This document shows, one piece after another, positions 34,659 through 42,818 of a DNA stretch of 64,000 nucleotides. The DNA is from an uncultured Acidobacteriota bacterium (lineage in GTDB: Bacteria > Acidobacteriota > Terriglobia > Bryobacterales > Bryobacteraceae): assembly GCA_902826685.1 (NCBI GenBank), contig CADEFT010000005.1, positions 1-64,000 on the forward strand, read 5' to 3'. The translations under genes and the position numbers were made by a program. Within the stretch, counting starts at the first letter, position 1, and every line of letters begins with the position of its first letter. The notes under the pieces were generated by a model. It was not told the origin of the DNA. It ran no database searches and was given only the letters and a program-made list of their open reading frames with translations.

Positions 34659-35633
34659 ATGAAAAGCATCAGAGACACTCTGCGCCAGGTACCGGTTTGG
34701 GTCGGTTTCCAGACGCTGAACCGGGAGGGGTGGACAAACGTTGCCAAGCGGCTCTACGTGCAGCGCCGCATCCTTGTCACACCGTCGATTGAAACCGCAA
34801 CCGAGGGCCCGGTGGAAGTCCGCGTGCTGACCTGGAAGCGCGACTGGACCAACGTACTGTGGGCGCTCAAAACGTTCTATCACTATTCCGGCGTCGATTA
34901 TCCGCTCTACATCCACGATGGGGGCCTTGAGGAATTCCAGCGCCAGCACCTGAAGGATCATTTTCCGAATGCGCGCCTAATCGCGGCCCGCGAAGGCGAT
35001 GAGATCGTGACCGGCGAGTTTGAGCGGCGCGGCTGGACGCGTTCGCTCGCCTACCGGAAGAAGAATCTCTCCACGCGCAAGCTGTTCGACTTTTTCACCA
35101 TGTCGAAAGCCGACGTGATGATCAGCATCGATTCCGATGTCTTGTTCTTCGCCAATCCAGTGGAGCTTGTCTCCAATTACCAGGACGGAATCAATCTCTA
35201 CAACCGCGACTGCCAGTATGGATATAGCCTGAGTCTCGACGATCTGCGGGGCGAGTTCGGCGTACATGTGCCGCCGCATATCAACAGCGGATTGAGCCGC
35301 ATTTACTGCCGCTCGATCGACTTCGACCGCATCGACCGGTGGCTCCAGCACGAAGGCCTGTATTCCAACGACTGGGTGACGGAGCAGACGTTGCATGCCC
35401 TCTGTTCGAGCCTGCATGGCACCGCGCTGCTTCCTTCCTCTTACCTGGTGAGCACCGAGCCCGGATTTCCGGAGCGGCTGGTCGCCAAGCATTACCCGGG
35501 GTTCTTCCGCCCTCTGCTCTATCAAGAGGGTATGATGCGCCTGCTGCAGGCGGGCTTTCTCGACGCGACGTATGAAGCGTCGATTACGACGCGCGCCCAA
35601 AAGGCCCCGTTGAGCGCCAGGCAAGGATCTTAA
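34659..35633 (+). CDS. GT-A type glycosyltransferase (GT8-like)
   Basis: A 324-aa protein with a metal-binding DxD in ISIDSDVLFF near residue 160, preceded by FDFFTMSKADV. The N-terminal part (VEVRVLTWKRDWTNVLWALKTFYHYSG) resembles the start of GT-A folds that sense donor sugars. HINSGLSRIYC contains the typical substrate-site asparagine and glycine. The family is closest to GT8/GT77-like proteins by general layout; the exact class is uncertain. It overlaps the flippase start by one base. Confidence 0.65.
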   Translation: MKSIRDTLRQVPVWVGFQTLNREGWTNVAKRLYVQRRILVTPSIETATEGPVEVRVLTWKRDWTNVLWALKTFYHYSGVDYPLYIHDGGLEEFQRQHLKDHFPNARLIAAREGDEIVTGEFERRGWTRSLAYRKKNLSTRKLFDFFTMSKADVMISIDSDVLFFANPVELVSNYQDGINLYNRDCQYGYSLSLDDLRGEFGVHVPPHINSGLSRIYCRSIDFDRIDRWLQHEGLYSNDWVTEQTLHALCSSLHGTALLPSSYLVSTEPGFPERLVAKHYPGFFRPLLYQEGMMRLLQAGFLDATYEASITTRAQKAPLSARQGS

Positions 35634-37150
35634 TGAGCCGTACGCAACGCAGCGGATGGGCCGCCATCACCGGGCTGGCATTCAGCGTGGTGAGCATGAG
35701 TGTCGGGTTTTTTACGACGCCGGTGCTCGTGAAGCTGCTGGGCGCGGAACGCTTTGGCGCCTATCGCCTGTTGACGGACTGGTTCGCCTATCTGACGTTG
35801 CTCGATTTCGGCATCGTCGGGGCGCTGATTGGATGCATGGCGCCCTCGGTGGGCCGCGGCGAGACGGATCGTGTGAAGGCATGGATGAGCGCGGGCATCC
35901 GGTCTTATGCCTGGATCGGGTCGGTCATGATCGGGTGTGGACTGCTGTTGACGTTCGTTCTTCCTTCGCTGATCAAGACGACCGAAGTCACCTGGGGCGA
36001 GATTGTGACGGCGGCGCTGCTGCTGCTGATTCCGCTGGCTATGATGCCGCTCTATGTGTTTCGCGCCGTGGTGGAGCTGCATCAGCTCATTCATCTGAGC
36101 AACCTGATGCTGATTCTGCAGGCGCTGCTAACGGCGGTGCTGAGCGTGGGCGCGGCGTACATGGGTTACGGGCTGGCGGGGCAGGCGCTGGCGACGGTGA
36201 TCGCGCAGACGCCGGGTCCACTGTTTCTGACGGTGAAGGCGTTTCAGCTCTATCCGAAGTTCTGGACCGCGCGGCTGTCTGCCGAAGACTCCAAGGCGAT
36301 GTGGGACATGAACTGGAAGAGCTTCATCTTCCGCGTGACCGGCCAGATCAGCGTGTTGAGCGACGGTATCATTCTCGGCTGGTTTCGCGGTCCGGTCGCG
36401 GTGACGGGATTCCTCATCACGCAGAGGCTGCCTTCGATTCTGAGGAATCAATTGGGAGCGCTGAGCAGTTCGGTTTGGCCCGGATTGCTCGAACTGCACT
36501 CCAAGGGATTGAACGACACCTTTCGCGACCGGATGCTGGAGTTGACGCGCATCACGTCCAACCTGGGACTGGTCGGGCTCGGCGTCATCGCGATCTACAA
36601 TCCGTGGTTTGTCCAGCGTTGGGTGGGGCCGCAGTTTTATTCGGCGCCGGTGAATCTGCTGTCGTTCGTGAACTTCTGGCTTTGGGCGATCTTCGGATTG
36701 TGGCACTGGCCGATCGGCGGCGCCGGATACATTGGCGCCTGGGTGCCTTACGCCATCGGCTCGACGATTTTGAATCTGACGGCGAGCGTCGTGGCGACGT
36801 GGCTGGTAGGCCCGGCCGGCCCGCTGCTGGGAACGCTGGTTGGATTCGTGACCGTGTATAGCTGGGCGGTGCCGAAGCTGCTGCGGGATCTGTTTCATAT
36901 CCGGCCGGTGGATCTGTGGCTGAGCGCGCTTCGTCCGCTGCGCTTTCACGCGCCCTATTTGGCGCTGGTGTGGTGGATTGCCGAAGCGTTGCGGCCGTCC
37001 ACTTATCCGGCCCTGTTGCTGCATCTGTCGCTTTCGACCGGATTCGGGTTGCTCATCTGGTGGATTCTGGAGCTCGACGCCAGTTCGCGGGAACAGTGGA
37101 AGGCGCGCTTCCGGGCCGTCTTCAGCCGCCGCGCGGCGTTGGCCACTTAG
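35633..37150 (+). CDS. Wzx-like polysaccharide flippase (MOP superfamily)
   Basis: A 505-aa inner-membrane protein with about fourteen helices, expected to flip the lipid-linked repeat unit to the periplasm. The N-terminal segment SVGFFTTPVLVKLLGAERFGAYRLLTDWFAYLTLLDFGI is characteristic of PST/MOP flippases. The Wzx, Wzy and Wzc/Wza homologues together argue for Wzy-dependent assembly. It is the last gene before the CDP-sugar island, after a short spacer without visible signals. Confidence 0.9.
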   Translation: MSRTQRSGWAAITGLAFSVVSMSVGFFTTPVLVKLLGAERFGAYRLLTDWFAYLTLLDFGIVGALIGCMAPSVGRGETDRVKAWMSAGIRSYAWIGSVMIGCGLLLTFVLPSLIKTTEVTWGEIVTAALLLLIPLAMMPLYVFRAVVELHQLIHLSNLMLILQALLTAVLSVGAAYMGYGLAGQALATVIAQTPGPLFLTVKAFQLYPKFWTARLSAEDSKAMWDMNWKSFIFRVTGQISVLSDGIILGWFRGPVAVTGFLITQRLPSILRNQLGALSSSVWPGLLELHSKGLNDTFRDRMLELTRITSNLGLVGLGVIAIYNPWFVQRWVGPQFYSAPVNLLSFVNFWLWAIFGLWHWPIGGAGYIGAWVPYAIGSTILNLTASVVATWLVGPAGPLLGTLVGFVTVYSWAVPKLLRDLFHIRPVDLWLSALRPLRFHAPYLALVWWIAEALRPSTYPALLLHLSLSTGFGLLIWWILELDASSREQWKARFRAVFSRRAALAT

Positions 37151-37193
37151 GTTTTCGAGAGAAGAATAAGCCCATTTAGAAAGGAGCTTAAAA

Positions 37194-37991
37194 ATGAAAG
37201 TAGCGATCTTGGCGGGAGGATTGGGAACGCGGCTTCGCGAGGAAACCGAGTTTCGTCCCAAGCCGATGGTGGAAATCGGAGGCCGTCCTATTCTTTGGCA
37301 CATCATGAAGCTGTACGCCCACTACGGGCACACCGATTTCGTGATCTGCCTCGGTTACAAGGGCAGCGTGATACGGGATTATTTCCTCAACTACCGCTAT
37401 CACAACAGCGATTTTACGGTGACGCTAGGCAGCAACGATGTGGATATCCACAACGGGCATAGCGAGAACGGGTGGCGTGTCACCCTGGCCGAGACCGGCG
37501 AGCAAACGATGACGGCGGGCCGGTTGAAGCGCATCAAGAAATATGTGAGCGACGATCTGTTTCTGGCGACCTATGGCGACGGCGTGGCCAACGTGGATCT
37601 GGAAGCGTTGCTGGAGACGCACCACCGCAAGGGGCGGCTGGCGACGGTGACGGCCGTCCAACCCTCCTCGCGATTCGGTGAGCTTTCGGCCGCCGACGGC
37701 ATTGTGCATACTTTCGATGAAAAGCCGCAGGTCAGCAACAGTTGGGTCAACGGCGGATTCTTCGTGTTTCACAAGTCGGTGCTCGATATGATCCGCGAAG
37801 ATTCCGAGAGCCTCGAGAAAGGACTGCTGGTACGGCTCGCCGAACGCGGCCAACTGGCCGTCCATAGTCACAATGGCTTCTGGCAGTGCATGGACAACCT
37901 CCGCGAGATGGAGCTGTTGAACAAGATGTGGGCGCAGGGCAACGCTCCCTGGATGCCCGCCGAGCGCGCGGCCACGGCCGCGGCGCGTTGA
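37194..37991 (+). CDS. rfbF: Glucose-1-phosphate cytidylyltransferase
   Basis: Makes CDP-glucose from CTP and glucose-1-phosphate, the first step of CDP-deoxyhexose synthesis. The 265 aa match the family closely: nucleotide loop ILAGGLGTRL, FRPKPMVEIGGRPILWHIMK, the LATYGDGVANVD metal site and GFWQCMDNLREMELLNKMW at the end. A strong ribosome site (AAAGGAG) precedes the ATG. The partner dehydratase is encoded about 2.3 kb downstream, after two methyltransferase genes. Confidence 0.95.
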   Translation: MKVAILAGGLGTRLREETEFRPKPMVEIGGRPILWHIMKLYAHYGHTDFVICLGYKGSVIRDYFLNYRYHNSDFTVTLGSNDVDIHNGHSENGWRVTLAETGEQTMTAGRLKRIKKYVSDDLFLATYGDGVANVDLEALLETHHRKGRLATVTAVQPSSRFGELSAADGIVHTFDEKPQVSNSWVNGGFFVFHKSVLDMIREDSESLEKGLLVRLAERGQLAVHSHNGFWQCMDNLREMELLNKMWAQGNAPWMPAERAATAAAR

Positions 37992-38020
37992 CGGAAATCA
38001 TGTCGGGAGGAATTTCGAAA

Positions 38021-39283
38021 ATGTCTGACTGTATCGGTTGCTCGGCCGCTCTTCCGGCTCCGTTTCTGGATCTGGGTGAGACGCCACTGGCCAATTCGTA
38101 TGTTTCGCCGGAGAAGGCTCAGAAGCCGGAACCGCGCTATCCGCTGGCGGTGGCTTACTGCCCGCAGTGCCACCTGGTGCAATTGACGCATCGCGTACCG
38201 CCGGAGGAGATGTTCAGCGAGTATCTCTATTTTTCGTCCTATTCGGACACGGTGGTGCAGCACGCGCGGCGCATGGTGGATTCTCTTACTCAAAAATTCT
38301 CCCTGGGTCCGTCGCACAGGGTACTCGAAATCGCCAGCAATGACGGCTATCTGCTGCAGTTCTTCAAGCAAAAAGGTATCCAGGTGCTTGGCGTGGAGCC
38401 GGCGGCGAATATCGCCGAGGTGGCGGTTGGCAAGAGCATTCCCACCCTGAACCGGTTCTTCGGGCCACAAACCGTGGAAGAGATCCGCGGCACTTACGGG
38501 GCGGCGGATATCATCATCGGCAACAATGTGCTGGCTCACGTGCCGGAAATTAACTTGTTCCTCACCGCCGTGGCGCAATGCCTAAGTCCGCAAGGACATG
38601 CAAGCTTCGAATTCCCCTATCTGAAGGATCTGCTCGATCACCGCGAGTTCGACACGATTTACCACGAGCATGTGTCCTATTTTTCGTTGTCGGCGATTCA
38701 GATTCTGGCCCGGCGCAACGGCCTGAAGCTGTTCGACGTGGAGCATCATCCGATTCACGGCGGTTCGGTGCGCGTATTTCTGGGCCTGGCCTCGAACGAC
38801 GAGCCGGTGAGCCCGGCGCTGGCCGCAATGCTGGCCGGCGAAGAGGCGGCGGGGCTGACGACTGCCGCCAAGTATCGCGACTTCAGCCGCGAGGTGGGGC
38901 AACTGGCGGAGACGCTGGTGAAGATGTTGAGCGAACTGCGGGCGCAGGGCAAGCGCATCGCCGGCTATGGCGCGCCGGCCAAGGGCAATACGCTGCTCAA
39001 TTTCTGCCGCATCGGGACCGATCTGATCGAGTTCACCGTGGACCGCAGTCCTTACAAGCAGGGCCTGCTGCTGCCTGGGTCGCGCATTCCGATTCATGCG
39101 CCGGAAGCGCTGCTTGAACGAAAGCCCGACTATGCCGTGATTCTGCCGTGGAATATCGCCAAGGAGATCGTGGGACAGCAACAGGAGTTCCTTAACCTGG
39201 GCGGCCAGTTCATCGTGCCTGTGCCCAGCCCCGCGATTCTGTCGCCCTCGGCGGACAACACCAGAACCGCCGCGGTGCACTAG
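38021..39283 (+). CDS. Sugar C-methyltransferase (NovU/TylC3-like) with zinc domain
   Basis: A 420-aa methyltransferase of the family that adds a methyl to carbon 3 of keto-deoxysugars. The N-terminal zinc domain shows CIGCSAAL and YCPQCHLVQL. The SAM domain has RVLEIASNDGYLLQFFKQKG. The C-terminal domain has RIAGYGAPAKGNTLLNFC, typical of NovU, TylC3 and EvaC. I took the ATG at 38021, 9 bases after GGGAGGA; an ATG at 38000 adds seven residues. Together with the CDP-glucose enzymes it implies a branched-chain sugar in the EPS. Confidence 0.9.
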   Translation: MSDCIGCSAALPAPFLDLGETPLANSYVSPEKAQKPEPRYPLAVAYCPQCHLVQLTHRVPPEEMFSEYLYFSSYSDTVVQHARRMVDSLTQKFSLGPSHRVLEIASNDGYLLQFFKQKGIQVLGVEPAANIAEVAVGKSIPTLNRFFGPQTVEEIRGTYGAADIIIGNNVLAHVPEINLFLTAVAQCLSPQGHASFEFPYLKDLLDHREFDTIYHEHVSYFSLSAIQILARRNGLKLFDVEHHPIHGGSVRVFLGLASNDEPVSPALAAMLAGEEAAGLTTAAKYRDFSREVGQLAETLVKMLSELRAQGKRIAGYGAPAKGNTLLNFCRIGTDLIEFTVDRSPYKQGLLLPGSRIPIHAPEALLERKPDYAVILPWNIAKEIVGQQQEFLNLGGQFIVPVPSPAILSPSADNTRTAAVH

Positions 39284-39290
39284 AGACCGC

Positions 39291-40184
39291 ATGGGAGTTA
39301 CTCAGTTCCTGAATAAGCCCGAATACGTGCTGCGGCCGCGCCAGATCCTGCGGCGTCTGCGGCAGAAGATCAGTCCGCCTCCCAAGGGTATGTGCCAGGT
39401 CGAACTTTCCTGGGGTGAATCGATTTTCTGCGATCCCAGCGAAGTGATCGGGCACGCGATCGCCAGCTATGGGATTTACGACCTAGTGGTATCCGAATGC
39501 CTCTACCGGCTGCTGGAGCCGGGAGAGTGCGCGGTGGACGCGGGAGCCAACATCGGTCACATGGCGGGTGTGATGGCCAAGCGCGCGGGCCGGCGTGGAA
39601 GGGTGGTGTGCTTTGAAGCAAGCAGCGTGGTGTATCGGACTCTGAAGAAGAACGTCGAGCGTTGGCGCTTGAACAACGCCATGGCGCTGATCGAAGCGCA
39701 GCACCTGGCTCTTTCCGATAGCCCCGGAATCGTGACGCTTTACCTGGGCAGCACCGAGAGCGGCAATCATGGACTGGCGTCGCTCGAGGCCACCGGAGCG
39801 GGGCAGATGATGGAGACGGTGGAATCGGTCTCTCTGGATGGATTCCTAGGCGCCGGCACTCCCGTTGGGGTCATGAAGATCGACGTCGAAGGGCATGAGT
39901 TGGGAGTGTTGAAGGGAGCACGCGGCCTGCTTACAGACCGGCGGATTCGTGACATCGTGTTCGAAGATCATGCCACCTATCCTTCTCTCGTCCATCGATA
40001 TCTCGAAGAGATGGGCTATGTCATTTTTCGATTGAGCCGTACGCTGAGACACCTCGTACTATCACCACCCGACTCCGCGAAAACGGAGCCGGTGGGGGTG
40101 CTGCCGAATTATTTGGCGACGGTTTCGGCGGACCGGTGCCGGGAGCGGCTTGCCGCGGGTGGATGGAAGTTGTTGAGCGCTTGA
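39291..40184 (+). CDS. FkbM-family methyltransferase
   Basis: A 297-aa SAM-dependent O-methyltransferase of the FkbM type. Landmarks are AVDAGANIGHMAGVMAKRAG (motif I), VVCFEASSVVYRTLKKNVERW, SLDGFLG, and MKIDVEGHELGVLKGARGLL, the family signature with the KxDVEG aspartate. It starts 7 bases after the C-methyltransferase stop. It probably O-methylates a sugar of the repeat unit. Confidence 0.9.
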   Translation: MGVTQFLNKPEYVLRPRQILRRLRQKISPPPKGMCQVELSWGESIFCDPSEVIGHAIASYGIYDLVVSECLYRLLEPGECAVDAGANIGHMAGVMAKRAGRRGRVVCFEASSVVYRTLKKNVERWRLNNAMALIEAQHLALSDSPGIVTLYLGSTESGNHGLASLEATGAGQMMETVESVSLDGFLGAGTPVGVMKIDVEGHELGVLKGARGLLTDRRIRDIVFEDHATYPSLVHRYLEEMGYVIFRLSRTLRHLVLSPPDSAKTEPVGVLPNYLATVSADRCRERLAAGGWKLLSA

Positions 40185-40208
40185 GGATTTAAAGGTCTTT
40201 AGATCCGA

Positions 40209-40237
40209 TTGTTCAGTTCGACACGATTGTTTGTAAT
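40209..40237 (+). promoter_or_regulatory. Weak internal promoter candidate
   Basis: In the 151-base gap before the dehydratase gene, TTGTTC (40209-40214) and TGTAAT (40232-40237) are 17 bases apart. The -35 is poor and the -10 good. Confidence 0.22.
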
Positions 40238-40335
40238 GCCGCCTGTACACCGATCACAGTATTGTGCCGTTGCGAACATGCCGCTAGGCTGCAAAGACGG
40301 AGGATCTCGCCTGGCCACGACGCCTCGCGTTCGTG

Positions 40336-41331
40336 ATGCTACAACCCAATCCAAATTTCTGGCGCGACAAGACAGTCGTAGTTTCGGGAGCCACGGGGTT
40401 CCTGGGCGGATGGCTGATCGAGCACCTGCTGAAGAAAGAAGCGAAGGTGGTGGCCATCGTTCGTGGCCACAAGCCCGAGTCTCAATTTTTTATGCGCTCG
40501 ATCGACGAGAGAGTGGCGGTGGAAAGCGCGGACATTTCAGACGTGGCGCGGGTGAAGGAGATTTTCGAGCGTTATCCGGTGGATGTGTTTTTTCACACCG
40601 CCTATGGCGCCGATGTGAACCGTGTGCTGGCCGAGCCCATGGAGTGTTTCCGTTCCACGGCCTGGAGCACCTGGCAGATTCTGGACTACATCCGGCTGCA
40701 CCAGCCCCATTGCATTTCCGTGATTAGCTCCACCGACAAAGTCTACGGGCGGCAGCCGCTGCCCTACCGGGAAGAGATGGCGCTGCAGCCTCTGCACCCT
40801 TACGAGGTGGCCAAGGCGAGTCAGGATCTGACGGCGCAATCCTACGGCAAGGTCTTTGGAAGCCGCGTCGCCGTAACGCGCTGCGGCAATTATTTCGGCG
40901 GCTACGACTTCAATTTCACGCGTCTGATTCCCGGTGTGGTGCGCAGCGTCATGCAGGGCGAGGCACCGTCTTTGCGTTCGAATGGGCGCTTTACGCGCGA
41001 CTTCCTTTATATAGAGGACGCGGCGGATGTGCAGATGCTGGTGGCCGAGCGGCTTGCCGGTAACAAGGAACTGCACGGCGAGGCATTCAATTTTTCGTAT
41101 GGCGAGCAGTTGGAAGTGATCGACCTGGTGAGGCAGATCTGCGGCCTGCTTGGGTCGAAGCTCGACCCGGTGGTTCGCGACGACGTGACCACCGAAATTC
41201 CCCACATGCATCTGTCATCGGACAAAGCCAAGCGGATGCTGCAATGGGAGCCCTCCTACGGGTTCCAGCAAGGGCTGGAACGTACGGTGGACTGGTATCG
41301 GAACTATTTCCTGACCCTCCAAGAATCCTAG
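40336..41331 (+). CDS. rfbG: CDP-glucose 4,6-dehydratase
   Basis: An extended SDR enzyme of 331 aa converting CDP-glucose to CDP-4-keto-6-deoxyglucose. The NAD loop is VSGATGFLGGWL, the active site is SSTDKVYG and the YxxxK pair is in YEVAK. It has the family region RCGNYFGGYDFNFTRLIPGVVRS and FTRDFLYIEDAAD. A GTG directly precedes the ATG and could also be used. It pairs with the RfbF-like enzyme. The downstream E1/E3 (rfbH) genes of 3,6-dideoxy sugars are absent, so the product is probably a 6-deoxy rather than a 3,6-dideoxy sugar. Confidence 0.9.
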   Translation: MLQPNPNFWRDKTVVVSGATGFLGGWLIEHLLKKEAKVVAIVRGHKPESQFFMRSIDERVAVESADISDVARVKEIFERYPVDVFFHTAYGADVNRVLAEPMECFRSTAWSTWQILDYIRLHQPHCISVISSTDKVYGRQPLPYREEMALQPLHPYEVAKASQDLTAQSYGKVFGSRVAVTRCGNYFGGYDFNFTRLIPGVVRSVMQGEAPSLRSNGRFTRDFLYIEDAADVQMLVAERLAGNKELHGEAFNFSYGEQLEVIDLVRQICGLLGSKLDPVVRDDVTTEIPHMHLSSDKAKRMLQWEPSYGFQQGLERTVDWYRNYFLTLQES

Positions 41332-41379
41332 CCGGAACGCCCGTCACGGGCAAAATCATAACAACACAAATGCGGTGCG

Positions 41380-41401
41380 AGACGGGCCGGGAGTCCCGTC
41401 T
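41380..41401 (+). repeat. 7-bp inverted repeat in the intergenic gap
   Basis: AGACGGG (41380-41386) and CCCGTCT (41395-41401) with an 8-base loop, ahead of the next gene. A smaller GCCCG/CGGGC hairpin precedes it. There is no T-run; the role is unknown. Confidence 0.3.
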
Positions 41402-41419
41402 TGCCGAGGAATTCGCAAA

Positions 41420-42262
41420 ATGGGAATGATCGGTGAATTAACGCGTAGCTTCCGTAGTCCCATGCCGGCCCACCTGGTGGTGCTGCGCATGCTTGACACA
41501 AAACTTGGTCTTCTGAGTTATCCGGCCAAACTGGGGCTTGGCTCCATCGCGAGGCCGCAATACGGTCACTGTCTGCTGCATGCCGCCAAGCTGGCCGCCA
41601 AGCTCGGCCGGAAGCGGATCTCGGCCATCGAATTCGGGGTGGCGGGCGGCAACGGCCTGGTCGCTCTGGAAATGCATGCCGAACAGGTGACTCGCACAAC
41701 GGGCGTCGAAGTGGACATCTACGGCTTCGACACAGGCCAGGGGATGCCCCCGCCGGCCGACTGGCGCGACCTGCCGTACCTGTTCCAGGAGGGCAGCTTT
41801 CGCATGGACGTGGATAAGTTGAAAGCCCGCCTGCGGAAAGCAAAGCTCATCCTGGGTCCGGTGGAATCGACCGTCGATTCATTCTTCGAACGCGAGAACC
41901 CGGCCCCGGTAGGCTTTGTGGTCTTCGATCTCGACTATTATTCGGCCACCACGGTGGCGCTGAAGATTCTCGAAGGGCCGCATGGCAACCTGCTGCCCCG
42001 GGTGGCCTGCTATGTGGACGACATGGTGGGCGACCTCGATTGGGCCTACAGCGAGTTTACCGGCGAGTTGCTGGCCATTCGCGAATTCAACGAAAAACAT
42101 AACCATATCAAGGTGGCGCCGGTGCAGGGCATGCGCTTCTTCGCCGACCGCGTACCAATGCAGTGGCACGAGCAGATTTTTTGCGCGCACCTGTTCACTC
42201 ATCCCGACTACGGGCGGCCGGTTGCCGATTTCACGCAACTGCCGCTTGAGCAGGCCAGATGA
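41420..42262 (+). CDS. Putative SAM-dependent methyltransferase (TylF-like)
   Basis: A 280-aa protein of uncertain family. The segment ISAIEFGVAGGNGLVALEMHAEQV looks like a SAM-binding motif I, followed by DIYGFDTGQGMPP, and VGFVVFDLDYYSATTVALKIL looks like a late strand with metal- or substrate-binding acids, as in TylF macrocin O-methyltransferases. The ATG follows GAGGAA by 8 bases. It is placed between the dehydratase and epimerase genes, which suggests sugar modification. The overall assignment is moderate. Confidence 0.55.
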   Translation: MGMIGELTRSFRSPMPAHLVVLRMLDTKLGLLSYPAKLGLGSIARPQYGHCLLHAAKLAAKLGRKRISAIEFGVAGGNGLVALEMHAEQVTRTTGVEVDIYGFDTGQGMPPPADWRDLPYLFQEGSFRMDVDKLKARLRKAKLILGPVESTVDSFFERENPAPVGFVVFDLDYYSATTVALKILEGPHGNLLPRVACYVDDMVGDLDWAYSEFTGELLAIREFNEKHNHIKVAPVQGMRFFADRVPMQWHEQIFCAHLFTHPDYGRPVADFTQLPLEQAR

Positions 42263-42284
42263 AGCCGAGAGCCGGGACATCGCG

Positions 42285-42818
42285 ATGCGCTTTGAATCGA
42301 CACCGATCGCCGGTGTGTGGATTGTCATACCGGAAATTCGCTCCGACAACCGCGGATTTTTCTCCCGCATCTTCAGCCGCGACGACTTTGAGCGGCAGGG
42401 GCTGCCGGGTGAGTATCCACAGGTGAATGTATCGTTCAACAACACGAAGGGAACGCTGCGCGGCATGCATTTCGCCGTGGCGCCGTCCCGCGAAAGCAAG
42501 CTGATCCGCTGCACGCACGGCAGCGCGTTCGACGTCCTGGCCGATCTCCGGCCCGATTCACCTAGCTTTCTTCGGCACGCTTCGTTCGCGTTAAGTTCGA
42601 AGGAAAGAATCTTACTGTACGTTCCTCAGGGTGTGGCCCACGGATTCCTCACGCGGGAAGACAACACGGAACTCGAGTACCACATGTCCGAAAACTATCA
42701 ACCTCAGTACGATCGCGGCGTCCGGTGGAATGACCCGGCCCTCGGCGTTGTTTGGCCCGAGGAACCGCTCGTCCTCTCAGACCGCGACCGCACGTTTCGA
42801 GACTTCATACCAGAATGA
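42285..42818 (+). CDS. RmlC-like nucleotide-sugar 3,5-epimerase
   Basis: A cupin-fold epimerase of 177 aa, the RmlC family length. It has NRGFFSRIFSRDDF, NVSFNNTKGTLRGMHF with the catalytic-region histidine, KLIRCTHGSAFDVLADLR and YVPQGVAHGFLT. No dTDP-rhamnose genes (rmlA, rmlB, rmlD) are nearby, so it may act on the CDP-4-keto-6-deoxyglucose produced by its neighbour. Its stop overlaps the next start by 4 bases. Confidence 0.85.
   Translation: MRFESTPIAGVWIVIPEIRSDNRGFFSRIFSRDDFERQGLPGEYPQVNVSFNNTKGTLRGMHFAVAPSRESKLIRCTHGSAFDVLADLRPDSPSFLRHASFALSSKERILLYVPQGVAHGFLTREDNTELEYHMSENYQPQYDRGVRWNDPALGVVWPEEPLVLSDRDRTFRDFIPE

Noticed and set aside
37194..42818. Complete CDP-3,6-dideoxyhexose pathway
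   Set aside because: The E1 (rfbH) and E3 reductase genes are not in the window, so only the first steps plus a methyltransferase and an epimerase can be supported.
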